Source: Microstegium vimineum
Taxonomy: Eukaryota > Streptophyta > Magnoliopsida > Poales > Poaceae
Reading direction: 5' to 3'
Assembly (NCBI GenBank): GCA_022036555.1
Contig: CM039134.1
Location: 8,432,818 to 8,496,817, forward strand
DNA: 64,000 nucleotides
Below, one piece after another: positions 1 through 10,440 of this stretch. The notes under the pieces are model-generated. The model ran no database searches, had not been told where the DNA came from, and saw only the letters and a program-made list of their open reading frames with translations. Numbering within the stretch: the first letter of the stretch is position 1; each line of letters opens with the position of its first letter. The position numbers and the translations under genes were made by a program.

Positions 1-19
1 CTTCTTATATCTAATGCAT

Positions 20-755
20 TTTGATCGAGATGCACATTGTTATTTTCGTTTCTCGAGCTCTCCCTGCTTTTCTTTGCCTGAGTCGACGCTTGTGGACCTA
101 AGTGTTCGACGCACGCTCGTATCTCTGGAAGGGGGGAGCGAGCGGGGATACCATAGCCCTGGGGCGTAGGTGAGTCCCTGGCTCGACGACTCCCTCGACC
201 CTTAGGGACTTCGAGGCGCCTTTACTTAGTCGCGAAGCGTGCTCGAGGGAAAGATTGAGAGGGAAAGCCGAGTTTTGAAAAGACGTTCGAGTTTTTCGGG
301 GACTTGGGAGGGGGGTGCCCCCCTTGTTAGCCCCCGAGGGAGGCTTGACTTTGCTGGGGCAAAGTCGAGGCTACCTTAGGGTTGTAAACAGGTGTGTCTT
401 GTTATTTCTACTTCTCGAGCTTTTTCTGCTTTTCTTTGCCTGAGTCGACGCTTGTGGACTTAAGTGTTTGACGCACGCTCGTATCCCTGAAAAGGGGGGG
501 AGCGAGCGGGGATACCGTAGCCCTGGGGCGTAGGAGAGTCCCTGGCTCGACGACACCCTCGACCCTTGGGGAGTTCGAGGCGCCTTTACTTAGTTATGAA
601 GCGTGCTCGAGGGAAAGATCGAGAGCGAAAGTCGAGTTTCGAAAAAACGTTCGAGTTTTCGGGGACTTGGGAGGGGTGTGCCCCCCCTGTCAGCCCCCGA
701 GGGAGGCTCGACTTTGCTGGGGCAAAGTTGAGGCTACCTTTGAGTTACGAGCGAG
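20..755 (-). repeat. Tandem repeat, two ~362-bp units, 3' of a Tat-type pol
   Basis: The block around TCTTTGCCTGAGTCGACGC at 71 recurs at 433, and the rest of the unit (GGGGATACC..., GTGCCCCCC..., GGGGCAAAGT...GAGGCTACC) follows at the same spacing with few mismatches. The repeats lie directly downstream of the minus-strand gypsy pol. Tat/Retand-lineage elements are known to carry tandem repeats in the region between pol and the 3' LTR, so this is probably that segment. The window starts inside it, so the copy number is unknown. Confidence 0.75.
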
Positions 756-838
756 CGTGAAACGTGTTTCGAGAACATTTTATTCGTTCGCAACGCGATA
801 AGTGTACATAATGCGGAAATGTACAAGGCGTCGAGGCC

Positions 839-3182
839 TTAGGGATAGAAGCGACGTAGCTGTTCGATGTTCCACGCGTTGGTGAAGATCTCGCCCTTCT
901 CGTTCTTCAGCTTGTAAGTGCCGGGCTTCAGCACCTCCGCCACGATGAAGGGTCCCTCTCAAGGTGGCGTCAACTTGTGACGCCCCTTGTTGCTTTGTCG
1001 ACGGCGCAGAACGAGGTCGCCGACGTCGAGGTCCCTTTTGCGCACATTTTTGTCGTGGTAGCGCCGCAGCGTCTGTTGGTACTTTGCCGACTTGAAGAGG
1101 GCCACGTCTCGGGCTTCCTCGAGCTGGTCGAGGGAGTCCTCTCGGGCTACTGTGTTGTCTTGCTCACTGTAGGCTTTCAGTCGAGGGGACCCGTACTCGA
1201 GGTCAGTGGGGAGGACGGCCTCGGACCCATAGACCAAGAAGAACGGAGAGAACCCCGTGGCTCGACTTGGTGTCGTTCGGAGACTCCATAGCACAGCGGG
1301 CAGCTCGTCGACCCATCTCCTGCCATGTCTGTTTAGCCGATCGAAGATCCTTGGCTTCAGGCCCTGCAAAACCATACCATTGGCACGCTCGACCTGACCG
1401 TTAGTTCGAGGGTGGGCGACTGCGGACCAATTCACCCTGATGTTGTGATGGTCACAGAAGTCCAGGAACTTTTGGCCGGTGAATTGCGTGCCGTTGTCGG
1501 TGATGATGACGTTGGGGACCCTGAAGCGGTGGATGATGTCCGTGAAGAATAGCACTGCTTGTCGAGACTGCATGTTGGCGATGGGTCGAGCCTCGATCCA
1601 CTTCGAGAACTTGTCTATAGCCACGAGGAGGTGAGTGTGTTCACCCTTGGTTCTTTTCAGGGGGCCGACCATCGAGCCCCCATACTGCGAATGGCCAGGT
1701 TATGGGTATCATCTGAAGAGCTTGGGCGGGTAGGTGGGTCTCCCTGGCGTAGAATTGGCATCCCTTGCAAGATCGAACGAGTCTGGTGGCATCGGTGACG
1801 GCCGTCGGCCAGTAGAAACCTTGCCGAAAGGCACTTCCTACCAGCGTTCTCGGCGCCGCGTGGTGGCCACAAGCCCCCGAGTGTAGATCCTTCAGCAATG
1901 CCCTCCCCTCCTCGAGGGTGAGGCAGCGTTGAAGTACACCCGACGGGCTACGTCGATATAGCTCGTGGTCGTCCCCGTACAAGACGTAGGTTTTGGCACG
2001 TCGGGCTACACGACGGGCCTCCGTGCGGTCCTCTGGGAGTTCGCCCCGTGTCAGGTACTCGAGGTAGGGTGCGCACCAATCCGTCGGAGGGGTTGGCGCT
2101 GCGACAGCCCCGTCGATCTCCATGACATCTTCCCCGCTCGAGGGGGGTCGATCGACCCCTTGCTCGAGGGCGGGAGCCCCCGAGTCCAGGTCAACGGATG
2201 GTTTGTGAAGATCCCTCAAGAAGATGTTGGGAGGGACCGTACCTCGAGTAGACGCGATTTTGGCCAGCTCGTCGGCACCTTCGTTGTACCGACGGGCGAC
2301 GTGGTTGAGCTCGAGGCCGTAGAATTTGTCCTCGAGTTTTCGGACCTCCTAGCAGTAGGCTTCCATCTTGGGGTCGTGGCAGCTTGAATCTTTCATCACT
2401 TGGTCGATCACCAACTTAGAGTCCCCTCGCACGTCGAGGCGTCGAACCCCGAGCTCGATGGCGATGCGCAGGCCGCTAACGAGGGCCTCGTACTCGGCGA
2501 CGTTGTTTGAGGTGGGGAAGTGGAGGCGGATGACATAGCGCATATGGACCCCTGAGGGTGATATGAACAGCAATCCAGCGCATGCTCCTGTCTTCATCAA
2601 CAATCCGTCGAAGTACATGGTCCAAAGCTCGTTCTGGACCTGCGCCGAGGGTAGTTGGGTGTCGGTCCATTCTGCAACAAAATCTGCCAGTACCTGAGAC
2701 TTGATGGCCTTTCGAGGGGCGTAGGAGAGGGTCTCCCCCATGAGCTCGGCCGACCACTTGGCGATCCTTCCAGACGCCTCCCGGTTCTGGATTATCTCTC
2801 CGAGGTGGAAAGATGAAACCACAGTGACCGGGTGGCCCAGGAAATAGTGTTGGAGCTTACGCCGAGTGAGGATGATCGCGTACAACAGCTTCTGGATGTG
2901 GGGGTACCTTGTCTTGGTCTCGGAAAGCACCTCGCTCGTGAAGTAGATAGGCCTCTGAACCGACAGGGCGTGTCCTTCCTCCTCCCTCTCGACTACTATG
3001 ACCGCGCTGACTACCTGGGTAGTTGCTGCGACGTAGAGCAAGAGGGGCTCGGCCGGACTCGGGGGTACCAAGACCAGGGCGAGGTGAGCAAGGCCTTGAG
3101 CTTCGAGAGCGATTCCTCGGCTTCGGTGGTCCACGCAAAGTGTTCCGTCTTCTTCAGGAGGCGATAAAGGGGTAGGGCCTTC
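839..3182 (-). pseudogene. Ty3/gypsy Tat-lineage pol, 3' part (RNase H, second RNase H, integrase), disabled
   Basis: Reading leftward from the assembly gap one sees the tail of a retroviral-type RNase H with its connection region. A second, archaeal-type RNase H follows (YFDG, NNVAEYEAL, GDSKLVI motifs), then an HHCC-type integrase zinc region, an integrase core (IDKFSKWIEARP, TDNGTQFTG, GQVERANG) and the usual pol end NIEQLRRFYP with stop at 839-841. The double RNase H arrangement is characteristic of the Tat lineage of plant Ty3/gypsy elements. At least three lesions are visible: an in-frame TAG at 2349-2351 in the second RNase H, a shift of about 2 nt near 1665 between zinc region and core, and TGA at 959-961 where the family has Trp. 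Reverse transcriptase, protease and gag would lie in or beyond the N gap. Confidence 0.88.
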
Positions 3183-3282
3183 NNNNNNNNNNNNNNNNNN
3201 NNNNNNNNNNNNNNNNNNNNNNNNNNNNNNNNNNNNNNNNNNNNNNNNNNNNNNNNNNNNNNNNNNNNNNNNNNNNNNNNNN
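3183..3282. other. Assembly gap, 100 N
   Basis: Exactly 100 N, the conventional placeholder for a gap of unknown size. The gypsy pol to its left is cut off at the gap and does not continue to its right, so at minimum the 5' half of that element is missing from the assembly here. Confidence 0.99.
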
Positions 3283-3375
3283 AACTCTTCCACCCTCGCG
3301 CGCCCCTCGCTTACAACTCTTCCCCCCCTCGGCGCCCCTCACGAGGTCGCGAGTTCGAGCCTGTACCACCAAAAA
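3283..3375 (+). repeat. Possible SINE 3' part: B-box-like motif with A-tail
   Basis: Two imperfect ~33-bp copies beginning AACTCTTCC (3283 and 3314) are followed by GTCGCGAGTTCGAGCC, which fits the pol III B-box consensus GWTCRANNC, and then by a run of nine A. Plant tRNA-derived SINEs have this order. No A box is visible and the left side is cut by the gap, so the call is weak. Confidence 0.25.
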
Positions 3376-3389
3376 AAAACCCAACCTTT

Positions 3390-4479
3390 TTTTTTATTTC
3401 TACCGGGGCGGGGCGGGGCGCGGCCGTCGGGGCGGAACAGGGCGGATCGCCGGTGCACGGCCGTCGGGGCGGGGCGGGGCGGAGCGGGGGGCCCCCGGGA
3501 AAGGGGGCTTGTCGTCAGGCCGGGGCGGGGTGGGGGCGGACGAGGGGGTCGGGGGGCGGCGGGCGGAGCGCGGACCCCGGGGGAGCCGGGTGACCGGGGG
3601 CCGACGCCGAGGCACGGGGGGCGCGGGCTTTTTGGCTCGCGGGGGAGGCGAAGCGGGGCGCAGGGCCTGCAAAGCGGCGTGCGTGTTTGGTCGCGTGCGG
3701 GTGGGACTGGGGCAGCGCGGGGGCGGTGCACGGGAGAGTGTGCACGGGCAGAGCGCGTGGGGGGGCGCGTCGCGTGGGGGCGCGGGTCGCGGGCTCTTGT
3801 CGCGAGGCGGCGGGGCGCCCGGGGAAAAGGGGGAGGGGTGCCCCTGCCCTGGGGGTTTGGGGCGGAGGTGCGCCCCGCTTGGGCCTGCGGGGCTGGGGAG
3901 GGGGCGGGGGCCCTGCGCGTGCGCGGAGCTGGGCCAGCCGGTAAAGGGGGGAGTGAGCGGGACTGCTGGGCCTCGCAATTGCCATTGCGGTTGTTGCCTG
4001 GGTGGGCCGAAATGAGAAGAGGGGGGGGGAGGGCTAGGAGTGAGCTGCAGCGAGAGGAGATAGAAAATCTAGCCAAGGAGAAGGAGATGGCTAGATTAGA
4101 TGTAGGGGGAAAAAAAATGAGTATTTCTTTTTTATGACTTGAAATTCAAGAGGAAATCACAAAAGCTCACGAGAAGTCAAAATAAATTGAGGGAGATTTG
4201 AAAAGGGACTCCTACGAATTTGAATTGGAATTCAGGATGGAATTGTCCAAAGGAATTTAGAGAGGTTCAAAAGGATTCGAGATGGTTTCAAAAGAGATTC
4301 GGTAAGAATCCGAAATGGGGTTTTGACTGATGAAGTTGGATAGAGGTTCAATAGATATTTGCAAAAACAAATTAGTTATTTTTTATATCATTCTCCCAAT
4401 AAAATCGTAGCGTTAGCACGGACAAATATACTAGTATATAATAATAGTAATACAACTAACGGACCACATCAGGAGGAGC
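3390..4479. other. Gene-free stretch: G-rich block then AT-rich block
   Basis: 3400-3990 is strongly G-skewed on the plus strand, with repeated GGGGCGG motifs and two copies of CGGCCGTCGGGGCGG (3420 and 3460). The long open frames here are low-complexity Pro/Arg/Gly translations and are not credible genes. 4020-4400 changes to an AT-rich text with repeated gagat-tc words, as often seen in grass LTRs or leaders. No LTR ends, TSD or coding domain were found. Confidence 0.5.
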
Positions 4480-4706
4480 ATGTTTGTGCGCATCCAATTC
4501 AATAATAATAAAAAATTGTGTTCGGTGGCGCTCGGTACACATTATTTATTTATTTTTTTCTTCTGTGGTGGTTATGTCAACATTATATGTTTGGTTGTTT
4601 GCAAAAATCATCGGAAGTCCTGTTCAGAACAGATTATTAGGGCAAGATCACTTCTTAGCACTAGAAGCTATAATTGGGCCACCATGGGAGATGTTTGCTG
4701 GATGCA

Positions 4707-5175
4707 TGTGGGCCTCCGTTAGATCCAATTCCCTTAGACCTAAGGCTGGTTCTCCTCGTTTCCAGACAAATGGCTAGCTTCCCCCATTGGAGAGGCCACT
4801 AGCCTTCACTGCATCTTACTAACCCTCGCCTACGGAGAGATCTATCAGGAATGATCTTGCAACTGAACACACAAGGATCTCTGGACACTAGGAACTATAA
4901 TGCACGTACGTACACATATACATCATGTATATGGACAATACGAGCTAATCATTGTGTATGAGCTAATCATCGTGTACGCACAGATATAATACACGTGCAC
5001 ATACATGTACCTGAGAGTATAATAAGACTAGTCCACTAATAGGAACTAAACGTGATCGAACAGTAGCTACTACCAGTCCACTACTACTATGATCGAACAG
5101 TAGCTACTACCAGTCCACTACTACTATGATCGAACAGTAGCTACTACCAGTCCACTACTACTAATATATATATGT
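4707..5175. repeat. Diverged duplicate of the segment at 6698-7220
   Basis: From GGCCTCCGTTAGATCCAATTCC onward this text follows 6701 onward (GGCCTTCGTTAGATCTAATTCC) with many small indels, including the shared words CGGACAAAT, CACTGCATCTT, CTGGACA, ATAATGCAC and TAGTCCACT. Both copies lead into a hAT MITE and then a minus-strand copy of the same membrane-protein exon. That makes a local segmental duplication of roughly 1-2 kb. 4480-4706 just to the left shows no recognisable feature. Confidence 0.65.
5054..5164. repeat. Three tandem copies of a 37-bp unit
   Basis: GATCGAACAGTAGCTACTAC begins at 5054, 5091 and 5128; the copies are essentially identical and directly adjacent. The homologous segment near 7060 has only a single related word, so the amplification is local to this copy. 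Confidence 0.9.
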
Positions 5176-5183
5176 AGTCCACT

Positions 5184-5336
5184 TAGGGGCGGAGACAAGG
5201 GGGGCGGGCAGGGGCCTAGGCCCTCTATGCAAGTGAAATTTACACTGAAAAAATTAAAATTTAAATAAAATTAAAAATCTAACACTGTTGGCCCCCCCTA
5301 ACATTCAAAAATTGAAACTGTCTAGCTCCACCCCTG
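5184..5336. mobile_element. hAT-type MITE, 153 bp, TSD AGTCCACT
   Basis: Terminal inverted repeats TAGGGGCGGAG and CTCCACCCCTG flank an AT-rich core. A perfect 8-bp duplication AGTCCACT is present at 5176-5183 and 5337-5344. An 8-bp TSD with ends of this type is the hallmark of hAT non-autonomous elements. Confidence 0.88.
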
Positions 5337-5344
5337 AGTCCACT

Positions 5345-5900
5345 AGCAAGCCTCGCATGTGATCTGTTGGTGATCTAACGGTGGAGGATAACCACTGTGA
5401 AGCATGTGATCTGCTGGTGATCTAACGGTGGCGACGACGATCAGGAGGATAACCACTATGAAGCACGTGCCGACCACGGTGAAAGAGGTGGCGGGCATCA
5501 TGTAGACGATCAGGAGGATAACCACTGTGAAGTACATGCCGACCACGATGAGAGAGGTGGCGGGCATCATGTAGACGGTCGCGCCGACCACGGTGAGAGA
5601 GGTGGCAGGCATCATGTAGGCGGCCGCGAGCACCTTGGTGACGTGTGGCGATGGTGGTGGTGAGCAGCACCACGCGAAGAAATTAAAGGTAGGCGTGAAG
5701 CTGCTGGACGTGCCGAACACCCAGACAAATTAAAGTTAGTCGTGTAGCTGTTGGACGTGCCAAACACCCAGACTGAGAAGATGGTAACGGCGAGGAACAC
5801 ACCGTAGACCAGGACGATCCACGTCCAGGCCAGCCCCTCAATGGGAGCGCCTAGTAGGCTGGCGTTGGCGGGATGAAAGAGGCATGCTCCACTCCAACTC
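5345..5900 (-). pseudogene. Copy A, exon 2: membrane-protein gene fragment
   Basis: I do not recognise the protein family. On the minus strand the fragment encodes a hydrophobic span (GLAWTWIVLVYGVFLAVT) followed by VWVFGTS and then by YMMPATSLTVVG-type segments. The block around VFGTS is duplicated and the YMMPAT block is present three times, so the C-terminal hydrophobic part has been expanded in tandem. The reading frame breaks between these blocks, and the start of the exon lacks the Leu-rich stretch present in copy B (10140-10250). The splice acceptor seen in copy B (TGTAG) is not preserved near 5901. It aligns over its length with copy B exon 2 (7413-7645 plus 10142-10253), which proves homology. 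It is most likely non-functional. Confidence 0.7.
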
Positions 5901-6034
5901 GTGTAGTGCATGCACATTGCACACCCCTAATATATATATATGTGCAGATCGATGATGAAAAACAAAAGTTCAAAACCCCAGTCCAGAAAGCAATTAAATG
6001 AGGAAAAGTTGAAACATTAAGTGCGGGAAAGTAA

Positions 6035-6212
6035 AGTTTGCCCTCAAGGGCACATGCCCTTGCAATACGAACACACACGATTTGCATTGAGATGTGTGCA
6101 CAATAGGAAAGAGATAATATTATCTTTGTCTCACTTTTGATTAGCACAGATCTCAATGTGAATCGTGTGATCCATGTTGTAGGGGCATGTACCCTTGAGG
6201 GCAAAAAAAACT
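6035..6212. mobile_element. MITE with ~57-bp terminal inverted repeats
   Basis: The left end TTTGCCCTCAAGGGCACATG and the right end (reverse complement TTTGCCCTCAAGGGTACATG) continue as an inverted repeat through ACACGAT-TCACATTGAGAT. The element interrupts the region that lines up with copy B upstream sequence. No unambiguous TSD was found, so the superfamily is open. The rest of 5901-6438 is the putative 5' region of copy A exon 1, with words shared with the copy B leader. Confidence 0.75.
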
Positions 6213-6438
6213 GCCTTCGGTCCAGTAGTAGTACTAGTGTCAGTGTGACCTGAACCGCGGAGGAGAGGCACACACGCTGCGGCTCTCCAAACCCCTCACC
6301 GATCCCCACCTCCCCTCCCTCTCTACAAAAACAGAGGCTACATCCCTCGCACATTGCACAATGCACAAGTACAACATAGTCTGCGTCGAGCGATGCCCTC
6401 GATCAGCAAATCAGTACTCAGCATCGATCGACCGAGTG

Positions 6439-6691
6439 ATGGAGTCTTGCCACCTCGTGGCTGCCTCCGGCCACCTCCACCTCGCGGCCCTCTTCCTACT
6501 ACATGGCCAAGTCAGCAGGCTACGCGCCACCCCGCACCGAGGAGCCCTCTGGTAACGACCCTGCTTCTGCTTCCATCGTCAACGACGTGGTGGGCTACGC
6601 TGCTTCCATCGGCGACGATGACTCAATCTCCATCAATGTGGTGGGCTACGACGATGACAATAACGCCAATGGAGGCAACAACGACGGCGAG
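6439..6691 (+). pseudogene. Copy A, exon 1: N-terminal part of the membrane-protein gene, frameshifted
   Basis: The exon starts ATGGAGTCTTGCC and ends GGCGAG before GT at 6692. It corresponds to copy B exon 1 (10501-10773): HLVAASGHLHLAA, then YYMAK-AGYAPP, ...EEPS, an alternating VVG/SIG segment and an Asn/Asp/Gly-rich end. A one-base insertion after HLHLAA (around 6493) throws the frame, and the text resumes in another frame. The 5' leader shares words with copy B (TCTACAAAAACAGAGG, CCCTCGCAC, GTCGAGCGA, AGTACTCAGC). The exon lies on the plus strand while copy A exon 2 lies on the minus strand at 5345-5900, so the two halves are no longer collinear and no transcript can join them. Confidence 0.65.
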
Positions 6692-6697
6692 GTTCGT

Positions 6698-7220
6698 TTA
6701 GGCCTTCGTTAGATCTAATTCCGTCCGTGGCCCTTAGAGCTCCTATCCCTCGTCCCCGGACAAATCCCTTCCCCCACTGGACTAGCAACTAGTAGTGTTC
6801 ACTGCATCTTCCGTAGCTAGTATGAGCCTTTGACCCTCCCCTACTAGCTCTCTCAGGTCTATGTTACGGAAGGATCTGGACACAATACGAACTAAACAAG
6901 TACACATACGGATATAATGCACATGCACGTACATTATATATGTAGATATCTGGACGATACGAACTAACAAGTAGGCACGAATATAATGCAGGTGCACATA
7001 TGTACTAGAGAGTATAAGACTAGTTAGCAAGTATGTCCACTAACATATAGGAACCGAACCAAACAGTAGTAACTATATACTAGTCCACGCTATAAGACTA
7101 GTTCACTAATAGGGAGCTAAATGAGTATAAGACTAGTTAGTAAGTATGTCCACTAACATATAGGAACCGAACCAAACAGTAGTAACTATATACTAGTCCA
7201 CTAATATATGCATCAAGCCC
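6698..7220. repeat. Second copy of the 4707-5175 duplicated segment; inner 113-bp direct repeat
   Basis: This is homologous to 4707-5175. Within it, 7010-7088 and 7123-7201 are near-identical direct copies (GAGTATAAGACTAGTTAG, ATGTCCACTAACATATAGG, CCAAACAGTAGTAAC) spaced 113 bp apart. No coding potential. Confidence 0.7.
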
Positions 7221-7227
7221 TCATATG

Positions 7228-7391
7228 CAGTGGCGGATGCAGGATGGGAGATAAGGGGGGCTAAAACAATGGAGATATTAATTTGCATCAAGATTTAATG
7301 GTGGTTTTAAGCTTTTGCTACAGTGATTTTAGTGGTGATTATGTGATTTAGGGGGGCTAGAGCCCACCCAGCCCCCCTAGATCCGCCACTG
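7228..7391. mobile_element. hAT-type MITE, 164 bp, TSD CTCATATG
   Basis: Ends CAGTGGCGGATGCAGG and CTAGATCCGCCACTG form the terminal inverted repeat. The 8-bp duplication CTCATATG is perfect at 7220-7227 and 7392-7399. It is a different family from the MITE at 5184. Confidence 0.92.
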
Positions 7392-7648
7392 CTCATATGT
7401 ACTGGTGATGATCTAATGACGGCGACGGCGGCAGACGATCAGATGAGCGGCTAGAAGGAGAACCACCGTGAAGCACGTGCCGACCACGGTGAGATCGGTG
7501 GCAGGCATCATGTACACGGCCGCGGCCGCGAGACGTGCCGAACACCGGGACTGAGAAGACTGTGACTGCGACGGTGATGAAGACGTCGTAGAGGAGGACA
7601 ATCCACGTCCAGGCCAGCCCCTCGACGGCGTCCCGTGGGAGCGCCTTA

Positions 7649-10138
7649 CACTACAAGAAATAAAGCTTTACATGACGGTTTAGTGGTGACATTCTAAGAA
7701 AACATCGTAGAATTCTGTTTTCTATGACGGTTGTAGAATTCTGTTTTCTATGACGGTTCATACTTGAGATATACATCTATGATGACTCGTTTAGTTATCG
7801 TCACGGTTGGACGTTCATAGATCGTATTCTCCTGTAAATGATGCAAGATCCTGAGTTTTGGATATCCAGCCCACAGTCCAGTACACCTCACACATAAACA
7901 GATCCAGAGTTTTATCACTCTTCGGCCCAGGCGTCGCTCTCCCTCAGTCCCCATCCTCCCTTTCCCTCCCTCCCCCGTGCAGATCTCTCTCTCTGTCTCC
8001 CTCCCTCTCTCCACTCAGATCCGGCACCTCTCTCCGTCCCTTTCCTCTAGTGGGCTCCGTCCCTAGCTCTTCCTCGACGGCCGGATTCCCTTCGACGGCG
8101 GGAATGTGGATCCGGCGACTCCCTCCCTCTCCGCTCAGATCCGTCGCGGCACAGGTATGGCGAGCTCCCTCCCTCTGCCTCGGCGGCGCGTGGCTATGAG
8201 CACGTGGGTGGGCACATCCAGCGGCTCCCTCTCTGCTCAGATCTAGCGCAGGTACAGCAAGCTCCCTCCCTCCCCCGTCTCCCGCTGCGGCGCACAGCTA
8301 GGAGCATGCGAGCGGGCACATCTGCTGGCTAACTCCCTCCCTCGTTTTCTCTCCTACTACTTCAGAGCCTCCACCGCTGCAGCACACAACAATATTTTGG
8401 TAGGCACACAATCATTAAATGGTTAATGCTCAAGCTCTGTATGGTTGCAGCATGCGTTGTTGAAGTTCTGTAGAGATTTCACGCAAGGGGTGGCGACTGG
8501 CGACTGAGTTCAGGAAAAAATTCCCCAATCTTGCACCTCTCCGGTGTCAGTTGGTGACTATGCTTGAATTGTAAATGGTAATTCCATATGCAGTATCCAT
8601 GTGTGTAGAATTTTGTCTAAATTTCACTAGATTAATTTACTCTTTGTCCTTGCAGATCTGCTGGAAACTGAAACTAAAGTACGGTCTAGCTTTCTTGTCC
8701 TATGAGAATAATTGCTTCTGTACAGAAATTCTAATTAGTTTTGGATGCAGAGGAAACGTTAGCTTCACAAAATCACATCTGCATGCAACAAGTATCGTCC
8801 TTTGCATATCAGAATTGATGGCATCAATATCTTTACTTATCCTTTTGAAAAACAAATATCTTTACTTTGCCACTTTAATATTTATATTTACATATACTAT
8901 ATGCTTCCTATTTGCAGATGACCAACAAAACATCCGTAGATTACTTGCTTGCTTGCCACTGCTTTTCACATGCTTGTTTAGTAGACATACATACTAGTAC
9001 TTACTGCTGCTGAACTAACATAGATGAAAAATCAGTTTGTTATAAGAATAGATGAAAAATGTACCTTGGTCTCCATGTGTATTAGGAATGCCCATGAGGT
9101 AGACAGTGCATCCTCTGAACTTACTGCTGCTGAACTAACATACTAGTACTTAGCAAAAAGAATCATTACCTCGGAAATTACTACACAGTAACAGTAGAAC
9201 TATTGCTTTGTATTAACCATTGAATGATTGTGTACAGCTCCCTCCCTCCCTCCCTCTCCCCTCTCCTGCTGCAGCGTGCAACAATATTTCTGTAGGCATA
9301 TAATTCAAATTTCTATGAATAATAAATTAATTTCAGGATTTGGCAAGTGAAAGGCTGAAGTTACATTTTACACTTCTTTGTAAGCTATTTACATATTTTC
9401 ATTGATATCTTGTTGGAGTTGGACAATGGCTGAATGGAGATATGCAGTCATCTTTCTATTTGCTTCACTGCATTCTTCTTGAACTATTTATTTAGTTTCA
9501 AACGTTACTCATAAATAGATGATATATCTTTTTAAGCAGAGATTTTGACCATTTAATTTGTCATGTCATTTACTTTTAGAATCTTTCCTCAAAACTAACT
9601 CGTTTCATATTCATATTGATTTTCAGGTACCTTCTGGTGGTGGTTGGTACCACATCATATGGACAACAAGCCAATTGAAGTACTCATGGAATCATGAATA
9701 CTATTTTTTTTGTGTATTTTAGACTCTAGAGATGAAATCTTAGTTTATATGTACATGTTAGCTTGGTTGAGAATTGATTGTTCTCAAACTATATGTAACA
9801 ATAGTGGGCATGCCAATAAATGAAAGAATCAATGTTTGTTTGTATGATTGGTGTCTTATGAGATGTGTTGCTTTAATGCAGTGATGATTTCACAGTAGCC
9901 TATGATGTTCTTTTTCGTCACTATGGATTGGATCTGGGCTTGGATATGGGCTGATTATAACAGACAAACAACCAATCCATGACGACCACAAATGTCAATC
10001 TGTGACGGCCCATTTTAGTCCAAAAAATGTGTTGACGTGGGATAATTGACCTTTTTTCCGATCGTCATGGTGAGTTAACCGTTTTGGCTTGTCTGTGACT
10101 AAAATAAACCGTCATGTATAAGGGTATTTCTTGTAGTG
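7649..10138. mobile_element. Non-autonomous CACTA (En/Spm) transposon, 2490 bp, TSD TTA
   Basis: Ends CACTACAAGAAATA (7649) and TATTTCTTGTAGTG (10138) are perfect CACTA-type terminal inverted repeats with the expected 3-bp TSD (TTA at 7646-7648 and 10139-10141). Subterminal repeats ATGACGGTT / AACCGTCAT recur at both ends, as expected for transposase binding sites. The interior has no transposase: a CT-rich, exon-like stretch at 7900-8400 with diverged ~120-bp repeats (GAGC..GGGCACATC...CTCCCTC), and an AT-rich stretch to 10000. A 140-codon open frame at 8575-8997 has no recognisable domain. The pre-insertion site is still present in copy A (around 5851). Confidence 0.95.
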
Positions 10139-10268
10139 TTAAGGCTGACGCTGGCGGGACGAAAGAGGCTAGCAGGAGCAGGAGTAGGAGGTCGTACAGG
10201 TGCGTGCTCCACTCCAGGAGGTCGTACAGGTGCGTGCTCCACTCCAACGACTCCTACAGATAGGGAAT

Positions 10269-10440
10269 GCACAACCCTAATCAGAGCAAATGATAGAAAA
10301 GCAACCCTAATCAGAGCAAATGATGAAGAAAAGCAAAAGTTGAAACCCCAGCCCAGAATCAGAGCAAATGATGAAGAAAAGCAACCCTAATCAGACCGTG
10401 TGCGCGAATTGGGAAGAGAGACTGTGTGCGCGAATTGGGG
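10269..10440. repeat. Short tandem repeats in the intron of copy B
   Basis: The word CAACCCTAATCAGAGCAAAT and its shorter forms occur three to four times between 10269 and 10395, followed by two copies of TGTGCGCGAATTGGG (10400 and 10423). The copy A counterpart near 5925-5985 has a single form. Confidence 0.7.

Noticed and set aside
3345..3372. tRNA 3' half ending in CCACCA
   Set aside because: The T-arm stem does not pair and there is no anticodon or D arm; at most a SINE tail.
3400..4076. Several long open frames (up to 245 codons) on both strands
   Set aside because: They are Pro/Arg/Gly low-complexity translations of a G-skewed block, overlap in five frames and show no domain; open by composition only.
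4480..4777. Two overlapping 80-97-codon frames
   Set aside because: No domain, and the homologous duplicate at 6698 lacks the frames.
5054..5164. Regularly spaced repeats resembling a small CRISPR array
   Set aside because: The 37-bp units are directly adjacent without spacers, in a plant genome: a simple tandem duplication.
8575..8997. 140-codon open frame inside the CACTA element
   Set aside because: AT-rich hydrophobic translation with no recognisable domain or promoter context; treated as element filler.
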